A stretch of DNA of 21,155 bases from Magicicada cassinii (GCA_028571305.1 JAOXNS010310975.1:1-21155), one strand, 5' to 3'; positions 10,300-18,325 are shown, numbered from the stretch's first letter. The notes: generated by a model not told the origin, from the letters alone. Made by a program: numbers and translations.

Positions 10300-10715
10300 G
10301 GAAAACTCTTCTGAGCGAAACAAGTCTCTGATGTGCTATAATTTTACAGCAGGCCAGAGCGGATTAGAATTTCAAACGAACTGTGTACAGTACACAATTA
10401 AACGCCGATTTACCGTGACGGGACGAGAAATCACTTTGTACGAAACCGACACCCCAATACGAGAGCGCGCGTGTGTGCGTGTAATACCACACAACTCACT
10501 AAAATTGTAGTGTTCATCGACACAATGCCCACAAAGCTGAAATAAAAACTTGACCAAAGGAGGTAGAACCAAATCACGTTGTATTAAACAGAGTCCTCAT
10601 CACGACACACTACGGTACCAGTGTTTATTGAAAAAAGACGTGGGATTGCTTACACGAATCAGTAACAGTTAAGAAGAAGCAACTAAAATAATTAAAATTT
10701 ATTTATAATGAAATC
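10300..10715 (+). repeat. Dispersed repeat A, copy 2
   Basis: Matches 116-415 in the same orientation. Shared blocks are gtgctataattttaca, attagaatttcaaac, gaaatcactttgtacgaaa, cgacacc, a cagtgtttatt block (about 10619) and ataatgaaat near the end. Between the middle and last blocks it carries an extra stretch (about 10490-10610) absent from copy 1, so either this copy gained an insertion or copy 1 lost sequence. Confidence 0.65.
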
Positions 10716-10789
10716 TGAAACTATTTCAAGAGACGCGCTGCTACCTTCAGGCATTCTCAAGGTGTTTTGTTTAATCCACGGCCTTAAAC

Positions 10790-10970
10790 TGTTATCATAT
10801 TGTACACAATTAAACGCCAAATTGTGCACAATTTACCGAAGCAGCTTACCTTCTCGTGGTAGCGCACTTGCGAGGACATCACCGCCATCAGCAAAGCTCG
10901 ATAGTAGTGCTGTTCAAATAACACAACGCTATCGAGTTTATGTAACTATTATCGGTAATAAATAAAAGTT
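10790..10970 (+). repeat. Dispersed repeat A, copy 3 (partial)
   Basis: Starts with tgtacacaattaaacgcc, which matches copy 2 at about 10386-10403. It continues with ctcgtgg..gcgcactt, ctcgata, gttcaaata and atcggtaataaataaaa, which match copy 1 at about 260-366. It follows copy 2 by about 75 bp, so copies 2 and 3 form a tandem pair. The 85-codon frame 10708-10965 is not conserved. Confidence 0.55.
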
Positions 10971-10974
10971 ATTG

Positions 10975-11575
10975 AAGACAGAAAATGCTCTATTTATTTG
11001 CGATTTAAAACAACTTTAAAAGATATTATCTTGTCTGTCCTTCAGATGTTCAACTAACTATTTTGTAATCTATACCGTTAAGTTATTGTCGTCTCCCTTT
11101 CTAATAACGATTATGTTGTTATTTTTAAAGTAATCTTTCTATCCTTGTAGCTCCCTCGACCAGATGGAAAACGGTCGGCATCAAAACAACTTTTATCTGC
11201 CGTAATTAATTGTTTATTCCCTTCAGAGTAGTTATACTGTTTCCGTTCTTAGCTTAATCCTGATGTAAACAAACAGGCGTGACACATCTAAAACGCTATT
11301 TGCTACTTGAATTAGAGGCGTGTAACTCTGACAGAAGAATTACTGACAGGGTAAATATAATATTGATACTGTATAAACACACGTAAATTTCTAATCATTT
11401 GTCCTGACCAAAATAAAATTTGTGTGACAGTGTCAGACTGACAGTGAAACATTTTACAACACCAGTAAACGTAAAAGGCTTTTTTTATTAACAATTGAAA
11501 AATCGTAACAAAACAAAAAAGTAAAGTTTATTTAAAACGAAAATAGAAGCTGCGATAATTAACAGGGTACTGAAT
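10975..11575. other. AT-rich gap, nothing recognised
   Basis: No supportable feature. The terminal inverted repeats expected for the neighbouring transposase fossil were not found by eye. Confidence 0.45.
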
Positions 11576-11579
11576 ACTA

Positions 11580-12115
11580 TCAGTTGCTGTCAGAGAGTAA
11601 TTCAATGCCTTCCATATCTGTGTCTGAACTTGTGTCATCACTTGAGTCAGCGTTATTATATATAAGATTGTTCATTGTCCACAAGACGCCGGTAATGTGG
11701 GCCATTTGTCAAAGCTTATCATCTTCCTTGGGTATATGCTGCATACAATGACTTCACTAGTCCGCCGTTGTTTCATTTACCGCCATCTCAATAAATTGTT
11801 TTATATCAAGCAGCTAATGTTGTGTTGTAATAGGCAACATAGCCTTTCAACTGGCTCCATATTAAATTCATTACGATTCAGAATACAGTGATAAGGCGGA
11901 AGCCTTAGACGACATGCTTCGAATTAAGTGGCAAGATAACGCTCACATGACTATACAGGCATTCTGCACATCCGCTTAATACATTACCTACTGTGTGAAC
12001 AGTGTCATCGCCCCTGACCAATATCGTTTCAGATTTGCCACGTGGGTTTATTTACATCAGGATTGAACTAAGAACGGAAAGACTATACGTTGCTGACATG
12101 TTTCTGCACATGGAT
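11580..12115 (-). pseudogene. Broken DDE transposase, Tc1/mariner (IS630) group
   Basis: The minus strand holds the C-terminal part of a transposase in several frames. In order: NPRGKSETILV (12050-12018), RLPPYHCILNRNEF (11905 downward), NMEPVE, DIKQFIEMAVNETTAD (11807-11760), a damaged stretch resembling HIPKEDDKLWQMAHI, then DSSDDTSSDTDMEGIELL and a stop (11654-11580). RLPPYHCxLNPIE is the segment that carries the third catalytic acidic residue in many insect transposases of this group, and an acidic Ser/Asp tail is common in pogo-like members. Here LNPIE reads LNRNE, keeping the Glu. The DNA-binding N-terminus was not recognised. Stops and several frame changes make it non-functional. Confidence 0.65.
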
Positions 12116-12179
12116 GGACCGGTTCCATTGAAGGTGATAGCCTGTGTTAGGTAAATATTTTGGTAACACAGCGGTAACG

Positions 12180-12232
12180 TGGACTCAAAACACGGTAATG
12201 TCGTTTTACTAACGGTGCAATCTGATTGTTGC
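12180..12232 (-). repeat. Short repeat shared with 13895-13935
   Basis: Minus-strand caatcagattgcaccgttag and its continuation match 13895-13935 on the plus strand with a few mismatches over about 40 bp. It sits upstream of the transposase fossil on that fossil's strand, so it could be transposon sequence (end or coding), with a second scrap at 13.9 kb. The 60-codon frame over it shows no motif. Confidence 0.4.
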
Positions 12233-12399
12233 ACAGAGACAGTGTCGGGAAGGGTCTAGCAATTAAGTACACATTACTACATCAAATGCTTTCGAATTTT
12301 ATCCTTCTGGCCAAGTCTGTATCAGCAAACCGTTATAATAATATATTCATATACTTTTTCCTTTTATGTTACATAATAAATGCAGTCCCTCAAAGAACT

Positions 12400-12828
12400 G
12401 GAGAGGATGAGTAATGAGGATGAGCCTTATCGTCTCATTCCTTGATGAAGGAAAATATCCAGCACACCTCCAAGTTGTGCGGGACGGGCAAAACCTAGAG
12501 GTAGCTAATGCGGCTCTGGAGACCGAGCGAGAGCCCCTATAAGCTGGTCCTTCTCCACGTGTCATTGTCAAGTAGAGGTGACACCCTCTACCCTTGGGGT
12601 GAGAAATTTCCCCTAAAGACGAATGACCTTCCATTGGTCAAGGACGTAGGATGTGGGAGGCAAGGAGAAACCATCACATTGAAGATACTTATGGATATCT
12701 CAACAAGGAAAATTGGTCTCTTAAGTTTGGTAAGACAGCCAGTTACGAGAGAACACACAGACAGAAAATCGGGTTGGACGTTAAACCTGAAAGTGGCAGC
12801 CGCACCACACGTCTTACCCTGCGTTATG
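12400..12828. other. GC-richer block of unknown origin
   Basis: By eye this block is clearly richer in G and C than its surroundings, as are the LINE remnants here. Overlapping frames exist on both strands (plus 12508-12876 and 12651-12869; minus 12347-12634 and 12588-12857), none with a motif I know. It runs straight into the LINE family 1 tail and may be upstream sequence of that element (GYLNKENWSLKFGK near 12690-12735 is in the right orientation), or a separate insertion. Confidence 0.4.
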
Positions 12829-12829
12829 C

Positions 12830-13042
12830 TAGTAACATATCCAGGGGATATATTCATTGTCTCAAATAAGGACTAGCCGGACAGACTGCCGCCAAACAAC
12901 TGTGAAACTGCAAGCCGAAGGGACGGAGAGGTGTTTGACGTCCGAGGAAGCGCTGGAGTGACCAGCTCTAGACTCTTTGACTGTTTGAGACCGGAACAAA
13001 CCATCCTTGGTTTACTCCTTGAAGATGATGATAATGATGGAT
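12830..13042 (+). mobile_element. LINE family 1, C-terminal tail, copy 1
   Basis: The plus strand reads, across frames, PDRLPP (about 12879), NCKPKGRRGV then RPRKRWSDQL (12909-12965, one stop between), and after a disrupted piece EQTILGLLLEDDDNDG with a stop. A PKGRR..GRPRKRW.DQ string just before the stop is a familiar C-terminus of insect non-LTR ORF2 proteins. The copy is broken. It abuts the family 2 segment at about 13042. A second, shorter copy lies at 14449-14560. Confidence 0.65.
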
Positions 13043-13842
13043 GATGACAGATTAGTCAAGAGGACCCGGAATAATCGCCCAAAAGGCAAACAGACGAACT
13101 GAAAGATCAAGAACGCGACGAGAAGATTGCATTGACTAATGTAGCTGATTGTAAACCGGAGAATCTGTTAAATGAAGAGAAGAAGAGCGTTCATAAATTT
13201 GTTTAAGTAAAAGCGTACTTATTTTCTAAGATTCAAATTACGCAAAGAACCGTTCGTCATGAACTGATTACTTACTCAACATGTACCAGAATCAAGTTTA
13301 AAAACGTAAAGTGCTAAAATAAAAAGTTTCTTACTTAAAATTAACGGAATTACTAAAGCGAGATAGCGGGGGGAAGCATGAAAAATCAGTTTAATAAGTT
13401 AATTTTAAAACTGTGAATTCAATTCAACGTACACCCGGCCTGCTGCAGGAAGGAAGTCTGTATTCTCCAATCGAGTGGGAGAGAGAGAGATTGAGTAAGT
13501 AGGGACGGGAAGAGAATTGAATTTTGTTAATGGAAGCAGTAAAGTGTAGTTAAGTAGAGAAACGTAGTGCATGGTTAATGGAAACGTAGAAGAGAATAGA
13601 GAGGAATTATAAGTTAACAAGTTGGACCGTTTTATCGTGCCGAGCCGGCCAGTTTGCAAGTTTTATAGCAACATTTGGGATAGTTGCTAGATGTTCTTTT
13701 GTAACAGATTGATTCTGCCGTAATCCTTCTAAGAAATATCTTTTCTTCTTTTTTCCTCCTCTCACTTAAAACTTACGGTACTGAGTCGTCCGTCCATCTT
13801 CAGTATAATACTGCCTCAATCGAACGGTTGACAGTCGTAAGC
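13042..13842 (+). mobile_element. LINE family 2, C-terminus and 3' UTR, copy 1
   Basis: The homologue at 15670-16509 shares nearly the whole stretch, with about 85-90% identity by eye in the middle. The coding part reads RTRREDCID (about 13110-13136) and then, one frame over, ENLLNEEKKSVHKFV and a stop (13159-13206), giving the usual G-R-P-R-x-R-W-E-D-C-I ending of a LINE ORF2. About 600 bp of non-coding 3' UTR follow, ending in gaacggttgacagtc. The minus-strand frame 13405-13659 is a shadow. Confidence 0.65.
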
Positions 13843-13894
13843 ATTTAAGCATTTAATTGTGTTCATAAAAGTGCGCCAGTGTCCCCGACACCAA

Positions 13895-14290
13895 TCAAAT
13901 TGCACCGTTAGTAAGATGACATTGTTGTCAGATCCGCTGTCCTAAAGTTCCTCGTCCCCAAATTTGTCGCCTTAAGAGGTTACTGCCGTAGTTCGGCCTC
14001 CACATCTAACTGCACGGCATCCACTTTAGGCTCTAAAAGCTGACGTGTAACTTCCGCCGGATCCGTCGTACCAAAGTTCCCCCTCTTCACATAAATGTTG
14101 TTCCCGCGGCAGTTTCCTCCCTTGAGCTTTGAGCACCCTGTCTTTTTTTCATAGTCTCCGTTATCACAGTACTGCAGCCGGTCATTACTATATACTTCAA
14201 GTCTAGTGAGAAGAAATCTTATTATCAGCCTTGAATTTATAATGGTAATGTTTATTAAATATAAGTCGAACGAAAAAACCAGCAGGAAAA
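13895..14290 (-). other. Minus-strand open stretch with 129-bp in-frame duplication
   Basis: Two GC-richer units repeat with a period of 129 bp. Anchors are gatccg (14060-14065 and 13931-13936) and aaagttcc (14073-14080 and 13944-13951). 129 is 43 codons, and the minus strand is open without an ATG from roughly 14290 to a stop near 13986. Visible peptide pieces are YCDNGDYEKKTGCSKLKGGN, KRGNFGTTDPAEV and, in the second unit beyond the stop, GTRNFRTADLTT. No family recognised. It could be a coding fossil with a duplicated segment, or a non-coding minisatellite. The 13895-13935 end matches 12180-12232. Confidence 0.4.
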
Positions 14291-14305
14291 AATGAAATAA
14301 GAAGT

Positions 14306-14369
14306 GGATATTTTGAGTACACTTGATAGGATCGCTAGGATATTATGAGTACACTTCTTAGGATCGCTA
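14306..14369. repeat. 32-bp tandem duplication
   Basis: Units 14306-14337 and 14338-14369 are adjacent and identical at about 29 of 32 positions (ggatatt.tgagtacactt..taggatcgcta). A recent local slip or duplication just upstream of the LINE family 1 tail copy. Confidence 0.85.
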
Positions 14370-14448
14370 ACTATATGCTAAAATGGTTGAAGCATCCTAA
14401 CCGAATGGATGACTGCTGCATCCACAAACAAGTATGGAGTTATAAACG

Positions 14449-14560
14449 GAAGGGACGGAGAGGTGTTGGAGTGACCAGCTTGGGACCGGAAGAAACTATT
14501 TTTGGTTTAATCTTTGCTGAAGACGATGGTGATGAAAAAAATATCTGTACAACTGATACG
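14449..14560 (+). mobile_element. LINE family 1, C-terminal tail, copy 2 (shortened)
   Basis: The plus frame reads KGRRGVGVTSLGPEETIFGL then IFAEDDGDE, against KGRRGV..RPRKRWSDQL...EQTILGLLLEDDDNDG in copy 1. The RPRKRW segment is deleted here with a frame change, and the rest matches. It is followed at about 14600 by the end of the family 2 3' UTR, the same order as at 12.83-13.84 kb, with most of the interior missing. Confidence 0.6.
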
Positions 14561-14599
14561 TAAAATGATTAAACATAATGAGGGAGGAAAAAGAATACA

Positions 14600-14752
14600 A
14601 GTAACATTGTGTAACAGCCGTTTAACCTCCTCCTCCTCCTCCTCATCGTCCATTTCTCTCACTTTTCCCACTTTAACCTTACGGTACTGGGTCGTCAAGT
14701 CATGTTCAGTCCTCAATAGTGACTCAGCCGAACGGTTGACAGTCGGAAGCCT
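14600..14752 (+). mobile_element. LINE family 2, 3' UTR end, copy 2 (partial)
   Basis: Matches the last 150 bp of the family 2 copies: gtaacag, a pyrimidine-rich patch, acttttcccactttaacc, ttacggtactgggtcgtc, then cagccgaacggttgacagtc. The pyrimidine patch has grown into a (CTC)n run (about 14628-14645) in this copy. Everything between the coding tail and this end is absent. Confidence 0.65.
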
Positions 14753-14755
14753 CTG

Positions 14756-15230
14756 ATGTCAATAGGCCTATATACTGTTAAGTCTGTTAAGAAAAAGATG
14801 CAATTGTTAACTTAGTACGTAATGGGAAGTTGGACGAAAACCCAGTACAAAACCCGACAGAAATACAGAAAGAAAATGAACAAAAGTAACGCTGTGTTTA
14901 ACCAGCTGTCGGCCTACAAAGCAGAGCAAGAAATCTTCGCGTGTGGCACTGAGGGGCTGTGCTTCTCATCTGGAACTGTCGCTCATTAATCACATCGATT
15001 CATGTACAGTGTTCAGAACTTCTCCCCACGTACAAAGTAAACTCATTCAATCATTTAAACAGGCTGTTTTAATGTAATAATTATGTCACACCATTTCTTC
15101 TGTTTGTCACTGTGACTGAAAGGTTCTTTGGGTTTTGTTTAACTTTGTGTTTGATATTCTTCATTTTAATAATTTTATTAGATTTTATACATTTCATACT
15201 TTCAATATTTTTTAATACTTTAATAATAAT
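14756..15230. other. Gap, nothing recognised
   Basis: No coding or RNA signal. The minus-strand frame 15081-15404 is AT-rich and runs into the LTR fossil, so it is not a gene. Confidence 0.5.
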
Positions 15231-15232
15231 AC

Positions 15233-15550
15233 TGTAACGACTGAACGAACGTTCTCGAACAATGGTGAGTATCATTATGCATGTTTCTCGGCTAGCCAAG
15301 CAGGTGCGTGTTCCTGTTAAGGCCGCACTCAAGTACCCTCTAGAGTTTTCGAGTGCTTGTTGACGCATATTATGGAACACCTGGACGCTATATATAGGCG
15401 ACACCTGCCGCTTAGAAGTCAGTTATAAGTGGCGACTTATTCAGTGTGGATCAAGTGGTTGTATAATTGCGTTACAATTAGTGCGGAAGTCTGTTACTTG
15501 GCATTGTTATTGCGTATGGATAAATTTAACTTAAAGATAAAATTTACACG
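15233..15550 (+). mobile_element. LTR fossil, plus strand (partial)
   Basis: Begins TGTAACGACTG and matches the LTR at 17721-18201 block by block: ggccgcac..caagta, gcatattatg/gcattatg, the TATA box (tatatata, 15389-15396), an initiator tcagtt (15419-15424), then ggatcaagtg, ataatt, gtgcgg and ggataaattt. TATA to initiator is about 30 bp. The recognisable match fades near 15550, so the 3' end is missing or too diverged to follow. No internal coding region accompanies it. Old and broken; Ty3/Gypsy-style LTR likely. Confidence 0.6.
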
Positions 15551-15669
15551 GCAAGATTGAATAGCAAATGTCAATACATGTATTAGAGAAATATATCGTG
15601 TGACAGACTGAATGAACTGGATAGAGGAAGTCAACAACTCTGTAATGACCATATCGTCGACAAGGGTGC

Positions 15670-16509
15670 ACGATGACTGATTAGTCAAGAGGGGTCCGTG
15701 ATAATCGTCCAAAAGGCAAAACACCAACTGGACGACCACGAATGCATTGGGGCGATTGTATTGAGTAGTGTGGTTGGTTATAATGAGGAGAACCTGCTAA
15801 ATGAAAAGAAGAAGAGTGTTCATAAATTTGGTTCAGAGTAGGCTACTAAACCGTATCTCTAAGAAAATCGTAACAAAATCATATTTTCTAAGATTCACAA
15901 CACAAAGATCCATCCGTTATAAACTGATTACTTACTCAACAAGTACCAGTACGTACAGACGTATCAAGTTTACAAAACGTAAAGTGTTGAAATAAAAGTT
16001 TCTGACTTAAAATTAACGGAATTACTAAAGAGAGATAGCGGGGAGACATGAAAATCAGTTTAATAAGTTAATTTAAAAACTGTGAATTCAATTCAATGTA
16101 TACCCGGCCGGCTGCAGGAAGAAAGCTCGTAGTCTCTACTAGAGTGGGAAAGAGAGAGAGTGAGTAGGGACGGGAAGAGAATTGAATTTTGTTAATGGAA
16201 GCAATAAAGTGTAGTTAAGTACAGAAACGAAGTGCATGGCTAATGGAAAAGTAGAAGAGAATGACGGAATTATAAGTTAACAAGTTGGACTGTCTTATCG
16301 TGCCGAGCCGGGCCAGTATGCAATGTTTTATACAACATCTGAACTGTTGATAGAACTTCTTTTCTAACAGATTAATTCTGCCGTAATCGTTTGAAGAAAT
16401 ATTCTCTTCTTATTTTTCTTCTCCTCCCTCTTAAACCTTACAGTGCTCGATCGTCTATCCTTCGTCAGTACAATACTGTCTGAGCCAAACGGTTGACAGT
16501 CGGAAGCCT
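15670..16509 (+). mobile_element. LINE family 2, C-terminus and 3' UTR, copy 3
   Basis: The best-preserved coding end of the family. The plus strand reads NRPKGKTPTGRPRMHWGDCI and a stop (15706-15766), then, one frame over, ENLLNEKKKSVHKF (15791-15832). The 3' UTR from about 15880 matches 13210-13842 closely, including gaattcaattcaa, taacaagttggac and the gagagagag patch, and ends at ggttgacagtcgg. The 5' edge coincides with the family 1/family 2 boundary of copy 1, so family 2 is separable from family 1. The 64-codon frame 15801-15995 is chance. Confidence 0.7.
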
Positions 16510-16636
16510 TAGAGAAACGTAGTTTCCTGCTGACACTAACTCTTTGTATTCTGTCTCCTCTTCTTTTGTTTCTAAACTTGTAAGAAATCTCATCATCTGG
16601 ATTAAGTAATTCCTAAGGCTTTCACGGCCGCGGCGT
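16510..16636. other. Spacer
   Basis: Short stretch between the LINE 3' end and the foldback. It ends in a ggctttcacggccgcgg string that may be the true outer edge of the foldback element. Confidence 0.4.
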
Positions 16637-16692
16637 CAACATGGTTGAGGTTGCTTTATGTCTGGTTATCAGGCCGTGGTCTACCGCATCTA

Positions 16693-16740
16693 TTGTTAAC
16701 AGACGTTTCGGCCCCCCCATCAGTGACCATCTTCAGTGTA
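16693..16740 (-). ncRNA. Degenerate hammerhead-like motif, left arm
   Basis: On the minus strand CTGAAGA (16736-16730) is followed by a G-rich spacer, CGAAACGTC (16710-16702) and TGTTAAC. It is the partner of the motif at 16926-16975, but lacks the four extra bases that there close the short stem III. It is therefore less likely to fold as a ribozyme. Confidence 0.3.
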
Positions 16741-16925
16741 AAAAACGATCGCGCAGTTAGCACGGTGTTCGCCAATTCACTCCAGTACTGAGGTATAGAC
16801 TAGTCCTGAGCAGCCCCACTTAAGGCCTGGTGCTTACAGTTTACTTAAGTGGGGCCGTTCAGGACTAGTCTATTCCTCAGTACTGGAGTGAATTCGCGAA
16901 CAACGTGCTAACTGCTCGATCGTTT

Positions 16926-16975
16926 TTCACACTGAAGATGCCGCTGATTGTGAGGCCGAAACGTCCGTCTGTTAA
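16926..16975 (+). ncRNA. Candidate type I hammerhead ribozyme motif, right arm
   Basis: CTGAAGA (16932-16938) fits the conserved CUGANGA core. GAAA (16958-16961) fits the second core box. C16962 pairs with G16967 and A16961 with T16968 around a 4-nt loop, giving the very short stem III seen in Penelope-type hammerheads, and GTC (16967-16969) would be the cleavage triplet. Stem I can form from aca (16929-16931) with tgt (16970-16972), plus tt with aa beyond one mismatch. Stem II is GCC (16940-16942) with GGC (16954-16956), but its first pair is a T-C mismatch, which would weaken activity. Motif fit is direct; ribozyme function is inference. Confidence 0.4.
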
Positions 16976-17039
16976 CAACAGAAGCAGTAGACGACCACGG
17001 CGGAAAGCAATCTCAACAATCTCATCTCCATTGCTTGAA

Positions 17040-17325
17040 TTCGGTTTTATATCTTCGATTCTACAAGGTCTATAAATAATCACCAATTGTTCACCACCAA
17101 AATGTAAAGTGAAATCCTGCCATCACAACAAAACTTTTTTCATCAACATTCATGATTGTTGAAGCATTCTATTCCTACCATAGTATAATTGGCATTTCCA
17201 ATTTCCAAGTTGTTCGAAGTTCAGCCAAAGTAACTTTACAATACATGTTTGCTTCGACGCTAGAGTAAATAGTTAAATTGCCCTTACTCAGACACCAACA
17301 GAATTTGTCAAACCGATACTTAGTA
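17040..17325. other. Gap, nothing recognised
   Basis: No supportable feature. Confidence 0.5.
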
Positions 17326-17339
17326 ACTTGACGTCAAGT
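17326..17339. promoter_or_regulatory. 14-bp palindrome containing TGACGTCA
   Basis: acttgacgtcaagt is a perfect palindrome around a full CRE-type core, the consensus for CREB/ATF-type bZIP dimers. There is no gene beside it, so this is only a sequence match. Confidence 0.3.
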
Positions 17340-17461
17340 AACAAGTCTGCGGTTGTGTCGTGTTCGACTCGAGTCAGACGGTATTGCGTCTGCGGACTCA
17401 TTTGCAAGTGCTTACACAATAATGTCACTCCTTTGTCTTACAATAATGACACTTCTCACAC

Positions 17462-17498
17462 ATAACAATGTAACAATGTACTCGTGTTACATTGTTAT
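17462..17498. repeat. Perfect 14-bp hairpin
   Basis: Arms ataacaatgtaaca (17462-17475) and tgttacattgttat (17485-17498) are perfect complements around a 9-nt loop. The surrounding DNA repeats cacaataatg/acaataatg motifs. The perfect stem is unusual for otherwise decayed DNA and may be the core of a small foldback. Confidence 0.6.
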
Positions 17499-17720
17499 CA
17501 CTTAGTGATCCTAATTGTAGTTCTACCGGGCCGGGCGAAAGATATTAGCTGATTTCTGATCAATGGAGAAAATACAGATTAGTGTAATAAACTAGTGCAA
17601 AAATACAAAACTAGAACAATAATTTTTCAAGTAGTTTTTTTAGAAATGATTTTAAAGTAGTATTCTTCAAGTATGTTATAGTACTTTTTCCACTGTGAGA
17701 AAGGTAAGTTATCATTATAA

Positions 17721-18201
17721 TGTCACACCTTGTAATGAGAAGCCTATCGAACAGCCCAGAACATTATCCAACCTCCCCCGTCCCGTGTGTGGCAGGTTAC
17801 CTAAGTCAAGGTCGCGCACAAGTAGCTTCTAGTGTGTTCAAAAACACTTGAGATACCGGTACGCATTATGCAGGAATGCAGTAAGGAGGAAAAGCTGTTC
17901 TGCGCGACCTATATAAAGCCATAGCAGCCGGCTTGTCAGTTGAGTTGTGCTGAGCGATTTTCCTTAGCGCGGATCGAGTGTTTGTCGAAGTATTGTGTGA
18001 AGTGTCATTGTGTTATAATTGTGCGGGACTCCATTATTTGACACTATTATTGGGTGTGGACAAATTTTGCCCGAATTATTGTACAAGTTGATTATAAACT
18101 GTATTTGTGGTAAATTAAAGCTGGTTATTAGTGGTTTCATTGGTGTCTTGTATTTTGGTTTTCCACTGTACCACACGACGAATTGTTAGACGGTCGTAAC
18201 A
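17721..18201 (+). mobile_element. LTR fossil, plus strand (solo-LTR-like)
   Basis: About 480 bp from TGTCACACC to GGTCGTAACA. It has a TATA box (tatataaa, 17910-17917), an initiator tcagt about 26 bp on (17936-17940), and a downstream region matching the fossils at 15233-15550 and, at its 3' end, 1219-1647. The start was set by the TG...CA rule and is less sure than the end. No coding interior adjoins it, as expected for a solo LTR left by recombination. No clear target duplication was seen. Ty3/Gypsy-like is inferred from size and promoter layout. Old and non-coding; the minus-strand frame 17964-18176 is chance. Confidence 0.65.
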
Positions 18202-18312
18202 ATATATTTCTAGAAACGAGGAGGCAGGAATTAAGTCGAACTTTAAAACGAATGGCCTCTTTAATCTTTGTTTAGATTCAGCTAAAGAAGTTCTCTATGA
18301 AAGAAGCTTTAC

Positions 18313-18325
18313 GGGGGGGGGGGGG
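18313..18325. repeat. G13 homopolymer
   Basis: Thirteen consecutive G. With the C11 run at 18441-18451 it makes two strong G-runs on opposite strands within 130 bp. Confidence 0.9.

Larger units (their letters stand above)
16637..17033. mobile_element. Foldback element 1 (long inverted repeat)
   Basis: Two arms of about 190 bp, 16637-16824 and 16844-17033, are reverse complements at roughly 85% identity by eye around a 19-nt loop (16825-16843). The centre is ccccacttaag against cttaagtgggg. Each arm carries, read outward from the loop, CTGAAGA, a short spacer, CCGAAACGTC, TGTTAAC and a gtagac.accacgg block. That pair of motifs is typical of the terminal repeats of Penelope-like elements, whose repeats can occur as inverted pairs. 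No reverse transcriptase was found, so this is a non-coding remnant or derivative. A MITE-like DNA element is the alternative. Confidence 0.6.

Noticed and set aside
12508-12876. 122-codon plus frame as a gene
   Set aside because: Overlaps frames on both strands in a GC-richer block that leads into a LINE tail; no family recognised and no sign of splicing.
17340-17400. tRNA-like B-box (gttcgactc) near 17370
   Set aside because: No A-box at the right distance and no cloverleaf could be drawn.
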